From: Carnegiea gigantea | Lineage: Eukaryota; Streptophyta; Magnoliopsida; Caryophyllales; Cactaceae | Assembly (NCBI GenBank): GCA_029747015.1 | Contig: JAKOGI010000104.1 | Coordinates: 1,151,311-1,215,310 of the forward strand | Reading direction: 5' to 3' | Length of the DNA: 64,000 nucleotides | Shown: positions 37,333-49,213 of the stretch, piece after piece | Layout: the number at the start of each line of letters is the position of its first letter | Numbering within the stretch: the stretch's first letter is position 1 | Made by a program: the position numbers and the translations under genes | The notes under the pieces: generated by a model | The model's input: only the letters and a program-made list of their open reading frames with translations | Database searches by the model: none | Told to the model about the DNA's origin: nothing

Positions 37333-38115
37333 ATGACTGACCACCAACGCATCCACCCGGTCCCGGATGTGGAGGCGCCGCAGCCTGCACGGTCCTCTGC
37401 GCCTCTGATCCCACCCAACACCGCCAAGTCCGACGCTGGCGATGGTGGTGATCGCTACTTCCCTCCGCCACCCACACGGACCCACCCGGTCGCCTACTCG
37501 CCGCCACCGCGAAAGCAATCAAAGCGAAGCTGCTGCTGCCGCGTCTTTTGCTGCCTTATCAGCGTCCTCCTACTCCTGATCATCGCCATCGCCGCCACCG
37601 TCGGAATTCTCTTCCTAATCTTCCACCCCAAGATCCCCAAGTACTCCATCGACACCCTGAAAATCACCCGCTTCGCCCCCGGCAACGACGGCTCGCTCTC
37701 CGCCACCTTCGCCGTGAACATCACCGCCCACAACCCCAACAAGAGGATCGGAATATACTACCTGGGTGGGTCCTCCCTCAGCGCGTGGTACCAAGACACG
37801 CTCCTATGCCAAGGGGCCTTGCCGGAGTTCTACCAGGGCCACCGCAACACCACCATCGTCCAAGTGCCCCTCACCGGCACCGTCGCCAACGCCACCTCCC
37901 TCGCCGCCGCCCTTCAACAGCAGCAGCAGACGACGGGGAATGTGCCGCTTGTGTTGAAGGGGAGGGTGCCCATTAAAGTCAAGCTGGGGAAGTTGAAGTT
38001 GATGAAGATGAGGTTTAAGGTTAGGTGCCAACTGACTGTTGATAGCTTGGCTAATAACAATGAGGTCAGGGTTGGGAGCAGCAGCTGCAAAATCAGACTA
38101 AAACGTATTTTTTAG
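37333..38115 (+). CDS. NHL6: NDR1/HIN1-like (NHL) LEA_2 membrane protein, NHL6 type
   Basis: A single-exon gene for 260 residues, GC-rich compared with its surroundings. Residues 1-65 are proline-rich and hydrophilic (cytosolic), ending in a basic KQSKRS cluster. CCCRVFCC (67-74) is a likely palmitoylation cluster. One transmembrane helix follows (about 72-97, LISVLLLLIIAIAATVGILF). The LEA_2 domain follows (about 110-245): FAVNITAHNPNKRIGIYY, the NHL motif FYQGHRNTTIVQVPLTG, and VPIKVKLGKLKLMKMRFKV. Two NxT sites suggest glycosylation of the outer part. The overall order and spacing match NHL6-type proteins, which sit in the plasma membrane and are linked to stress and pathogen responses. 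The ATG at 37333 opens the conserved MTDHQRIHPV start; the frame upstream has no ATG. The exact orthologue is an inference. Confidence 0.92.
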   Translation: MTDHQRIHPVPDVEAPQPARSSAPLIPPNTAKSDAGDGGDRYFPPPPTRTHPVAYSPPPRKQSKRSCCCRVFCCLISVLLLLIIAIAATVGILFLIFHPKIPKYSIDTLKITRFAPGNDGSLSATFAVNITAHNPNKRIGIYYLGGSSLSAWYQDTLLCQGALPEFYQGHRNTTIVQVPLTGTVANATSLAAALQQQQQTTGNVPLVLKGRVPIKVKLGKLKLMKMRFKVRCQLTVDSLANNNEVRVGSSSCKIRLKRIF

Positions 38116-40503
38116 AATTTTTTTTAAAAAATCGTATACTATTAATACTTACATCATAGTGGGCTGTTTTTTTTTTTTTTTGGGTTGAATTTTTTAATTA
38201 TTTACAGATTTACTTTGAGCTTTTTTGTATTTTTTATAGCTTAAATAAGGGTGGAGGGCTATTTGTATGTCTTCCAGGAGCATGTGGTTCATTGACCTTC
38301 ATGTACATTACCAGTATGATAATTACTAAATTACATACATCGTTAAAATAACGCCCCCAAAAAAATCAAATATTAATTTCATAATTCTGTCCATCTATAA
38401 AAGAAGATTAATTTCAATTGATGGTGGTAAACTTGGATTATTATATTTCTTGTGAGAATTTTACAAGTATATAATTAATGGTAAATATATGGATATTTAC
38501 TAAGAATACTTGTCTTGCCACAAGACACTTTTAAATGTCTTGTCTTAATTCAAATTAATGTATTTTGTGACTTAAAATTACCAATTTTTTAATAATTATG
38601 ACTTATTATGAATTGTAAAACTTTAATATTCATCGGTTACGTCAACAAATAAAAATTGACACCATAACTAGATAAACTCCATTCGCAAAGGCATATTATA
38701 TATGTAATTTTGTAGATGTAAAAAATTATGCATAAAAGGATAATTTTACATAATTTATGAGTTTTGACATCATTCTACTATTCAATCATACCATTTTTTC
38801 TGATTTAATACGTAACAATATATATTTTAAATAAAAATAAGATACTTTTTAAGTGTTTTATCATTTTGCATTTAATTAAATTATCTATCTCGCACATATA
38901 TGTGGATGGACACCAAGAATAAGGGAAAACTTTTTTTTTGGATCCAAAAATTGATGGAAAACTAAAAGAATGCAGAGAGTCAACTTAAGCAAATTTTTAC
39001 AAAATAAAAATAAAATATAATTGTCATAATCAAAGGAATTGTTAGATTTTGGTGTTGCTTAGCCAGGAAATTGTTAGCGTTTTTATTTTCTTTTTTTTTG
39101 AGAGGGGGGCTGGAGGAGGTTTATGCACATACAAGTTCATAAAGAGTTTAAGTAATTAATTAATTAACTTTCTAAGATTTGATTCGGAACGCTAGCTTTC
39201 CCTATAGTTATAACTATCTAGTTTTGGTAAATGATTTGGTTTTCTTTAATTTCTCTCCTTAAACTTAAATTGTACACCAAGAATAACACTGTCTTAATTA
39301 CGACAAAATGTCTAAATTAAGTTTTAGGGCAGTAACATATATGGTGACATGATACATCATATATTAGGCCTTAAATTTATAAAACCCATAACATGAAGTG
39401 TATATATTTGTCGATATAAAATGATTAGTTTTAATCACCATTTTTAAATACCTTACAATATTGAATTTAATAATTTCCTAAGATACGTCATCTTGATATG
39501 AATTTAAAGTATTCTTTTTCTAAAACTTTTGAATTAACCCCAGTTTCTATCTAGTATCATTGATATAGTGGGACAAAGTTCTTTTGCATTTTCAAAACTT
39601 TTGAATTTCTTCCTTTAAAAAAAAAAGAGAATGTGATATCTATAAATGACAATATATAACAAGCAATTATTCATTTAGATATCGACATCGTACATTAACA
39701 CAAGGAGAATGTTGTGTTAGTTTTTCATTTCTTATATTTGATAAATATGCAAGTGTCGTAGTTCTAAATTGAAATGAATCATTATTTCACACAATTATTC
39801 TATACGATGTAGAATATTGTGCAACGTAATTAACCCCAAAACTCCTAACTTTATTCTCCTCTATTAATTCCTCATCATGCAGTCATGCATCTTACCTCAC
39901 ACGTAAAACCCTTAGCTTGCTTGTCTTCTTCTTAAGTAACCCCCCCCCCAAAAAAAATAAAATAAAATAAGAAGTGTTGCTTTTGTAGGGCACCTTGATT
40001 ACGTCCCTCATCGTGGTTATGAAAACTAGGATGTTGATCATGACCTTCAACGTGGTTTAAAATTACTTGGTTTACTTGGATGTTGACCTTCGATCTCGAT
40101 ATCCAATATAGTGGGTTGCTTGCTCAGATGTTGATATTGGGTAGGATGCGACACATGTCGCTCTGTAGATAGACTGTTCTTCTCTCATTTACCTTATTTA
40201 ACTCGTGGTGCTCAAAGAAACAAGTGTTATGGTTTTGTAATATGTGCACACTAATGAGTTTCATTGTTGTTGTATGCTTGTATGAGCTCTTTGGATTAGG
40301 AACTTGGTATGGTTTTGTTTACTTTGGGCATTGTTTTGCACATCTTGTCGAGGTCTTGTGTCGTCACAAACAAACATCTCCATATATAGATATTTTCGAA
40401 ACAATTCAACAATAAAATATGTGCATGGTTGTTGACAGTCTTTTCATTTATAGTTAATGTTGCATATAGATATATGAAATGTGTTTATTGTTTGTTACAT
40501 CTA
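38116..40503. other. AT-rich intergenic stretch, no gene seen
   Basis: 2.4 kb of AT-rich DNA after the NHL gene. It has homopolymers (for example near 38168 and 39943) and no supported ORF, RNA gene or element end. Confidence 0.55.
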
Positions 40504-43500
40504 GGGTGTGTTTGGTAGGGGGGAAAATGATTTTTCCGAAAAATCATTTTCCATGGCAAATGATTTTCCAAGGAAAATAATTTTCCACCTACATTTTCGG
40601 CTGTTTGGTAGAATGAAATATCATTTTTTCGAAAAATCATTTTCTGCTGTTTGGTAGAATGAAAAATCATTTTTCAATACCATAATTCTCAAGTATTTAA
40701 TACTAATAGGCTAAACTAATAGATAAACGGTCAATTTAGTCATCAAGCAGTGCTTACAAAGTCATCAAATAGTCACAAAGTCATAATTCTTAACTGTTTG
40801 TTCTCCTTAGCTAAAAAAGGGAAGATCCAAAAAAAAAAAAAAGAGAAATATCACTTCATTCAATGTTTTCCTTGAATTTTTCAAGCCAAATCCTTCTCAC
40901 TTTGTCGCCCTTCGCTAGAAAGCCCTTTACAAGGTTTTCACGCTCTACGAGGTAATTGAAAGCGCTACCTAAAAAGTCTTCTTCAAACCCTTCGGTTTTC
41001 ATCACTTCTTGATAAAGAAGGTCGACGTCAAGTTTGGATTTAAATATCTTTTGTAGAGCCATAGCGACTTCTGCCATTTAGGTGGAGATATTTTGAAGTT
41101 CTAAATCGTCGTCACAGGTTCTCTTTCGACTTTTTCTTAATTCTAATAGCGCATTTGAAGTCGATTGTTTATCATTTTCTTTCATGAACTCATCGTCACC
41201 GTCGCCTTTTTCTTCCAGATCCACAGCTCCAACTGATTGTATCTCAACATCATCAAATGACTTGGCACCACTTCCTCGAGCGATATCCTTTCCAACCACA
41301 GTAGCCATTTCATCATACATATCAATCTTCTTGTTAAGATACTTCTCATGAGTTGGATTTGCCTGTTAAAAGAAACAACAACTAATCAAAACAAGCAATT
41401 GACACTGAGCAAGCAAATCTGAACATAGCATACTGTCCTACGTCAAACAATAATGTCCACCAGCCTTTGTCCTACTTCAAACAATAATGTCCCACACAAG
41501 CAGCCCTGGCCTACTTCAAACAATAATCTGAACATAGCATATTGTCTTAAAAAAAAATCCAGGAAAGAACAATAGCTTATACTCAGTTCCTAGGAAGAAC
41601 ATGACCCAACATTTGCATATTCATTACTCATCAACTCGAAGTATCCAACCTTTAAGTGCCAAACAAACCAGTAGTTCAAAGCCCTTGCTAGCTCAGGCGC
41701 ATATCGTTACAAAGGAGAGAAATTGAAACACTGGCAAATGCTGTGAACATTGTTTCACTTTTTTCTATCTTTTTTTCACCTTTTGCTCTTCTTTTTTTGG
41801 GGGGGGGGTCACACCACCCCTTTGGGTCAGCAAGAGAGTGAGGGAACTATGTATACTTAGTCAGGACAAGCTTACGACAGAACACATTTATCAAAGATAA
41901 AGGAATAAACTCTATTATGGTGCTGATACCTAACACAGAATGTATGCCATCCTAGAAAAATACACAAGTTGCTACAAACAAGTTCACTGCAGCATGCTTG
42001 GTTCATGACAGAACCATGAGTCACAAAGGTGAAGCCCATTTCATGTATAGAAACTATTCCCTCATATGAGCCAGCAATGCCCCCGCCCAAATGGAAACAA
42101 GAGACAGCAGATAATATATGGCTTAAAAAAAGGTCCGGCAATAAGAAACAACAGATAACATGTATCTCAGTGACAGAAGCTAGCACTTGTTGTAGCATTG
42201 ATAATATAACAGTAATAAAGACCTTTACAAATCAGAAGCTACCCAATTGGTCTGTAAGTTTTGACAAGGTGTATAATATAACAATCATAAAGACCATTAC
42301 CTAATTTTGCATAATATAACAGAAAACAGGTACATTAAAAATTAGAAAATAGGTAGCTATACCTCAATATAGATGTTGCACACATCGGAAGATATGCGAA
42401 TCATCCTCATATTTTCATCCCGCCCACAGCTAGATTGGTTTCAAAGTTTGGCGATGATGCCCCAAGCAGTTTTCACGGTTCTTAGATGATTATCAACATG
42501 ATCCGGTAGACATTTGACATTGAATTTCTTTGATATTGTATCCGCTGCTGCAACAAAGGAACTAGACTTGAAAGTGTTGTTCGGTCGATTTTCCTTTTTA
42601 ATCTCATCGGCTAAAAACTTGAGTAGTTTCTTCGACATTGGCTTGGACCAACGGAATTGAGTTTTCTTATGCTCGCTAACCTCTTTCATTTTCCCTTTAT
42701 CCATTATGTAATAAGGAAACTAAGCAGAATACAAGCTTTTAAAAAAGTTGCGTAAATAGCAACAAGCTTCCTAAGTGTCTTTTTCTAAGCAAATAGCAAC
42801 TGAGCATAATATAAGCTTAGACCTTCAACCACCTAACTAAGGTTAAAGCAACTTTAATAATGCATGTCAACACCAGTTAGCATATTGGCAAATAATGCAC
42901 TTTTAACAATCAGAAAAAATTGAAGGGATTAAACCCTTTCTTGCTTCACAAAGCCTTGTAAGATATGGCAAATAATGGTATCACTTATCCAATTATACAA
43001 CACACAGCAGACATGAATCTCAAATTCAAGCAAAATTTCCAACAAACAATAAAATTTTCAGCAAAATTTCTAACAAACACAGCAGCAATCAACAACTCTT
43101 TCAAAAAACAGCAGACATGAATATGCTCCGGTAGCAAAAGGATGGTTTTTCAGGCTCTTTAACAATCCTTCCACAAACCATTGCCTCCCTCAAATCAACC
43201 ACCTCAAAGGTACACCCAAACCAGCCACAACTTCCAAATCCAAGCAAAATTTAACATACCACACAGAGATAAATGAGAAATTTCGGTTGAATAACCATAT
43301 ATATAACGCAATGGATAGAAAATTTGATAATTTTCAGTTCCATCAACAAAGAAAATCCATTAATGGTGAGAGCCAAAACTTCCAAATTCAAGAAATTTTT
43401 TGCTGAATTCAGAGAAATTAAAACCCTAGATCTAAAACTTGCCTGGAAAATTAAATCTGAATACAGTGGCAGGAGTGCTTGGACTGAGACTCGAATAGAG

Positions 43501-43807
43501 CGGTGAGAATGCTTCAATCGGCTTCCAACAATGACGAGAGCCAAAATTTCAAAATTCAAGAGAGGAAGTAAGGCTTTCAAACGTTGCTGAAACTTTCCTG
43601 AAATCGAACAGAAGTTACAGAAGCAAAGTTGTTTTTGAACCCCAGTAAAACGATTTTACGGCCATTTTCACGAGAAAACATTTTCTTTCTCAGGAGGTAA
43701 AATCATTTTCCCCTAAAAATGATTTTCCCCTCCGCTTCTTACCAAACAACGTAAAATAGGAAAATTATTTTTCGGAAAAATGATTTTACCCCCTACCAAA
43801 TACACCC
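40504..43807 (-). mobile_element. PIF/Harbinger-type element carrying only ORF1
   Basis: The left end is GGGTGTGTTTGGTAGGGGGG, and the right end in reverse complement is GGGTGTATTTGGTAGGGGG. Both are followed by repeated AAAATGATTTT/AAAATCATTTT motifs, so the TIRs are long. The ends resemble Harbinger termini, but the flanking triplets (CTA and CAA) do not match, so the duplication has decayed. The 3.3 kb body holds one gene, a Myb/SANT-like ORF1 on the minus strand, and no DDE transposase. It would depend on transposase from another copy. Confidence 0.75.
40856..42704 (-). pseudogene. Myb/SANT-like ORF1 of the Harbinger-type element
   Basis: Two exons on the minus strand: 42704-42363 and 41362-40856, with GT-AG at the ends and phase kept. 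The N-terminal part is a Myb/SANT-like DNA-binding domain (FRWSKPMSKKLLKFLADEI, then VAAADTISKKFNVKCLPDHV and HLRTVKTAWGIIAKL). Behind the splice junction is the family motif ANPTHEKYLNKKIDMYDEMA, then an acidic and basic linker and a C-terminal helix-rich region. Total length would be about 280 residues, normal for such proteins. Two nonsense codons break it: TGA at codon 88 (about 42441-42443) and TAA at 41078-41080, just before an in-frame ATG. The frame is otherwise conserved, so inactivation looks recent. Host genes of the L10-interacting MYB-like family have the same fold, but the flanking TIRs argue for a transposon ORF. Confidence 0.75.
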
Positions 43808-43808
43808 C

Positions 43809-44194
43809 AAATCAATTAGCTTTTGACTTAGAAACGTAGAGATATATAGGTTTTTTTAATAATTAATAGTAGGTAAAAACATGGACAAGTTCATACAGGC
43901 ACTAATAACTAAAATTGGGCAACTTGACAATACAAGCTAACTAGCCACCGAGCCTCCCAAATATGTATCAATAAAATCACTCATTATATAACATACCGAA
44001 CCACTATGCCAAGTTTCCAACTAAGTCAAGTTACTTTTCGCCAAAGTATTTGCTCACTAAGTCACTGATGAATGCTCTAAAACTTTTGGATTAGTCCATA
44101 ATGCGTTTCTATGAATTATGATCTCTAGATTGCCATGGTGGGTTCAAAGTCTCATCTGATCTATAAGTATCTATATAATTTGATAGTTGAAGTC

Positions 44195-44226
<32 letters not shown>

Positions 44227-45907
44227 TTTGATCGTTTGAGCCTACTTTTTTTCATCTTTAATTCTACAACTAATTATAGTCAAAACTACTATTGGGTCAA
44301 AGGATAGATTCTTTTCATTGTAATTTTTCTCTATTTAATTCGATAGCTTAATGAACTTGTTGAGTGCATGAAATACACACCAAAAATGATGTATATAATT
44401 TCGTAGTGAAAATTAAGAGATTATTGCGTGCGTGAAACATAATTACGTTCATTTTTTCAATATCAATCACCACGACAAGCACCGTGTTGCCGTGGCCTTC
44501 AAGAACACACGTACATATTATAATATTAATCGGCCGCCGGAAGAGAGACGGATCCTGATATTGATGACCTAATCGACTTGTCTCTCTAAGCAAATGAATT
44601 ACCAAAAAAAGACAATTTTATTCTGATATTTTCAACGTCATGTATGTATATAATGTAATGAACATCGGTGAACCAAGATGAATGGAAAAGAGAAACCCAT
44701 ACTATTTCAAAGAAAATTATATTATTGTTTATAATATAGTAATTTTCCTCTTACTATTTGAATTTTTAGTAAATTTTATGTGAGACCATCTTATATAAGA
44801 TATATCACAAGACAAATACTTTTATGATAAATTTTAGTAAGAATTGGGATAACTAGTAGTTTATTTAGCGGTGATTGTGATAAAAATCATCATTAGATTA
44901 ATTGTTAGTCATCCTTAAATCAAAAAGTTAATATTAAATATATTATTAGTTATCTCAAAATCTTTTAAAACCACATCAAGATTATAGTGTATGCATAGGG
45001 AAAAGAGAAAAAGTTTTTAAAATTATTTAATTGTGCTCCAAAGTTCTTAAAATTCACCAAATTTTAAAAAAATCAGTAAACTTTGATATTTTGCTCAAAT
45101 AATCACTAAGCTTTGAGTTGCACACTATCCTTGTTAAATAAGGAAATTTCTAGTTATCTTAATTTTTTAAGTACTGCAAATAATTTCTAAATTTTTGCCC
45201 CAAAAAAAAGAGCGAGATAAAAAATTAGGGGGACAATTAAATTTGTAGGTAATCAACAATATATTTAAATACAATTTTTGGTACATTGATAGTTGTAAGA
45301 GGAAACATCTAATGAACAATAATAATGCCCAAAAAAAAAAAAAAAAGGATAGACAAAAGAAGCATTTCTAAGTGTCTTTAGTTATCAAATTCTTAACTAC
45401 ATATATTAGTTGTTAGCAAACATATTGTTATCTTCTTTTGGTCCAATTAAGAGGCTATCTACAAATAATGATACGAAACTTTTCTTTGATGCTATTTTGT
45501 AAATGACCTAACTCAATTTAACATACTCTTTTTGGCTGTTTTTGTGATTATTAGCAAGCTAGTGGTAATGTACAATCGTTGTACATTAAAAATTATTCTC
45601 TTTCAATGATAAATTAACCTTAAATAATTTTAGATATCATATTAAATTATTTTAAATTAAAATTTTCTCTTTTTTGTCTTCCAAAAAATTAGGAGTTATT
45701 TCACTTTAAAAAAATAATTAAAAATTCTTTAATTAGCAAAATGCGAATGTAATATATAAAGTTCGGTGATCATTATTCATTAGTACCCAATATTAAAATT
45801 AAGTGACTTTTTAAAACTTTAAAAGAAAGTTTAGTGATTTTTTATTTTATTTTTTTTCTTGAGGAAAATATCTATGAAGTCTGAAAACTGAAAAGCCATG
45901 GTTAGAT
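43809..45907. other. AT-rich intergenic stretch with one microsatellite
   Basis: An (AT)n tract of about 24 bp lies at 44202-44225. The rest is AT-rich, and I see no gene or element terminus I can support. Confidence 0.55.
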
Positions 45908-46553
45908 TAGGGATGGGTGTGGGGCGGGTGGAGTCATACCCGCACCCATACTCATTTTTTAAAGTTATCCCTATAGCCATATCCATTCTCATATCCATCG
46001 AATTTTAAAAATTCATACCCTACCCATATCCATCGCGTACTTCGGGTATTTCGGATTTTATTCGGGTACATATATATTGTAAAAATTAAAGCAATACCCA
46101 TCGCATTTATTAAGTTCAATTTTTAAAGTTTCAAAACTAAATAAGGAATACGTAAATTATTTTTGTGGTGCATCAAGAATAAGTCATTGGTGTAACTATT
46201 TTTACAAATCATGTGTTCTTCTTTTAGTATCTTAAATTAGTTCATTAGCTTTTAATGTTATAAATTCTTGATACATTTTCAATGATAGAATTGATAAGTA
46301 ATAATTTCATCTTGTAACACTAATACTATTATTGATATGAACAATCTAAAAGATTCTCAAGCTTCAAAATACGACTAAAAAAATTTAAAAAAGAAAACCG
46401 GATATGGGTATGGGGTGGATTCGGGGATGGGTATGCATGTATGTAGCACACCCGCCCCATACTCGTTTTTTCCCATTTTCTATACCTACACTCGGTACAA
46501 ATGGAGCGAATTCAGGTCGAATTTTTCGAGTTTAGGTGGAACTCTCATCCCTA
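45908..46553. mobile_element. hAT-like MITE with near-perfect 8-bp duplication
   Basis: The left end TAGGGATGGGTG and the right end, TAGGGATGAGAGTTCC in reverse complement, form the TIR. The 8-bp flanks are GGTTAGAT and GGTTAGAC, 7 of 8 identical, the length typical of hAT. Behind the ends lie GGGGCGGGTGG and ACCCGCACCC-type motifs. It is 646 bp and codes for nothing. It resembles the ends of the 10611-11181 element. Confidence 0.85.
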
Positions 46554-46561
46554 GGTTAGAC

Positions 46562-48569
46562 GCACGAATCTTAAAATTTAAAAAAATTTTTAAAAAAACA
46601 CCACTTTTGGTTGGTGACTTTCAAAACGCGTTGTGAAATTCGTTGAATTGACTTTTCTTCAGCCTTTAGGCCTAGGGCAGGTACATGGCCATTTGTATTT
46701 TTCTCAAATCTCAGTTCTCATTTCACGTTTCGTTTTTAATTTTGTTTTCTAATTTCAAAGAAGATGAGAATTGAGAATACATTGAAAGATAAAGAGAAGA
46801 TCCAAAAAGAGGTGCTAGTGGAGTGGGTTAAGAACAGGAAGAATGCATTTTAAATTCAGGCACCAAATGTTTGTTAAATATCTCCAATTTATACATCAAA
46901 GAGATCAATGCTACTAAGATTTAAATTTTGATAGGGTTAATAAACAAATAACCAATGGGTCACTTGAGTTAGAATTTATCGAGAAAAATGCATCGAACAT
47001 AAGGTAATTAAGCTTATACATCTCAAATTATGGATAAGTTTGCCATGTGTGAGAATCACGTCATTCAAAATGGTTAGAGATATAATCTTTGTATCTTTAT
47101 ATTATTAAACAACAGAATGATAAGAGGTTGAAAAGATTTCCCTCTTTCAACGTCAAAATCCCATGCAATCCTATCTATTCTTAAGTTCCACCTTGCCTTA
47201 TGAAGTCCAAATTTCATTTCAAAATCCTTTTTTTTTTTTTAATCAACCAAATCAAAAATAATCAAACCGTTCCCCCTCAATCTTCTCTTTCTCATAACTC
47301 TCAGCTGTCTTCCTTGAAACCATTTAAATTAATTAATAAAATGAAAAAAATCCCAACCATCCAGATTGAAGAACCTGAAATCCAGAGATGTGCACTGATT
47401 ACAGAAGGGAGTTCTTGTGGGATTTAATTTAATTGAGTTCTTTATCTAAACATTGTTGGTTTCTATTGATCAAGTTTAAAGTCAAATGTATTTACTTTAG
47501 TTATGAAAGAGAGGAAGTTGAGTATATGATTGAATAATTTCTTTTAACTTTGACTATATACCAAAAAAAAAAAAAAATGATATATTCTTAAATATTGAGC
47601 CAGAAACAAATATATTTTCTTAAAATTACTCCATGTTATATACGAGTACCATCTTTTATTCAGAACATGTTTAATCCTTTTCTTCAAATGCTTAAATTCG
47701 AAGTCTGTATACCGTTTTCTTCAAATGTTTACATTTGAGGCTCTATCATACATGTCAAAGTACCTTTCCCCTTCAAATGTCGCATACGCATACCTAAGAT
47801 TTTCTATATCATGCATAATTTAATAGGCATAAAAAATTGCATACTCCTAAATATTTAATGATTTTGACTTTTTGTAGAATTACTTTATTTCATATCCCGT
47901 GCACATTTAATTTTATCTTAAACATATTTTACCCCTTTTTTAAAAATTTTTAATTTGATATTATACTATATACACCAAAGTAAGCTTTCCCCTTCATTAT
48001 TTTAAACATTATATAGATATACTTAAAATTATCGGTACCATACATAAAATTCAACAGGTGTAAAAAGCGACGTTGTTTAATGACATTGTTATTTTAATTG
48101 GGTACGTTGTTTGGTATTTAATTTGCACGAAGAGCTTTTCAGTTCAACTGATGATACATGCACATTCTATAGGTACACTACAAGCCTGGTTTTCTTATCT
48201 TGTAATGTAAATATGTAATTTCTTTTATACATTTTTTAAAAGAAAAATTGCATTCGTATATTATGTGTTTTTATGCAACTGTTGAAATAATTCCTAAATT
48301 TTCCATTATATGAGAACTATTCTTTTGTTCATTTCTAAATAATTTTTTCACTTTCAATTTCCCCCAATGATTCCCACTTAAAAAGTTATACTTTTTTGAC
48401 CAAAAAAAAAGTTGTACTTTTTCCCTTAATTCATAAATCATGTGATTGCAATAAATTATTGCCCCACTGAAAAAAAAATTAAAACTATTCTTTGTTTTGT
48501 TAGGTAATAACTACATGATCTTTTTCTCTTAAAAAAAAAAGGTACATGATCCTTAGAAAAAATTAATTA
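46562..48569. other. AT-rich intergenic stretch, no gene seen
   Basis: 2 kb of AT-rich sequence with many homopolymers. A 75-codon frame at 47200-47427 has no recognisable domain and an ordinary AT-rich composition, so I do not call it a gene. Confidence 0.5.
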
Positions 48570-48574
48570 ATAAC

Positions 48575-49188
48575 TGTTGGGTTTTATGGCCCAAAATCTC
48601 GAGTATCGGCACGGGGAGCCCATGCTGCACAGACACGGGCGTGCCAAGACGAAGAGCCGAAGACGAGAGGGACAGAAAATTGGCACGGGGGCACCGTGCC
48701 ATATGGCACGGCCGTGCCATGTGACACTGGGTGACCGTGCCACGGGGCACGGTCGTGCCACGTGTCTTTTCGCCGCCTCTTTCGGATGCGGCTAGGGTTT
48801 CTGTCTTCAAGGAGGACTCCTCTGCGGCGGCTAGGGTTTTTCCAAGAAGGGGAAAAAACCCTATTCTTCAGGCCCTATAAAAGGAGGGTCAAGCCTAGGT
48901 TTCAAAACACTCCAGTATAGAAAACACATTGAGAGAGTGAGGTTATTTGTGAGAGAATTCAATTGAGAGTATTGTAATTCTGCTCTTAATCACTGAAGTG
49001 ATTGTGGTGTACCACTCTGCTCATAGTGAAATTTGTCGGTGTGCTGTCGCCGTCCGTGGTTTTTTCCCACATTGGGTTTCCACGTAAAAATTCTCTGTGT
49101 CCTTTATTCTTGTTTTTCATTGTTGCGTTGTGTTCTTGGTTGAATTCTGTTGCATTGTCACATCCTATTATTTCCTTTATTCCTAACA
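48575..49188 (+). repeat. 5' LTR of the copia element
   Basis: 614 bp, TG...CA. The U3 part (48600-48770) holds a dense set of GGCACGG/CCGTGCC palindromes. Two copies of GGCTAGGGTTT (a telo-box in reverse complement) follow, then a TATAAAA box at 48876-48882, so transcripts should start near 48905. A hexamer for polyadenylation is not obvious. Confidence 0.97.
48876..48882 (+). promoter_or_regulatory. TATA box of the copia 5' LTR
   Basis: TATAAAA in a GC-rich setting, ahead of the likely R region. The same site is at 53637-53643 in the 3' LTR, where it could drive transcription outward into the flanking DNA. Confidence 0.7.
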
Positions 49189-49190
49189 AG

Positions 49191-49202
49191 TGGTATCAGA
49201 GC
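49191..49202 (+). promoter_or_regulatory. Primer binding site (initiator Met tRNA)
   Basis: TGGTATCAGAGC, two bases after the end of the 5' LTR. It is complementary to the 3' end of plant initiator-methionine tRNA, the usual copia primer. Confidence 0.95.
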
Positions 49203-49213
49203 GAGGTTATAGG

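Noticed and set aside
37494..38031. Alternative frames over the NHL gene
   Set aside because: They are shadows of the GC-rich NHL coding sequence; proline/arginine-rich composition without domains.
47200..47427. 75-codon ORF as a small gene
   Set aside because: AT-rich, no domain or signal peptide, and no support beyond an open frame.
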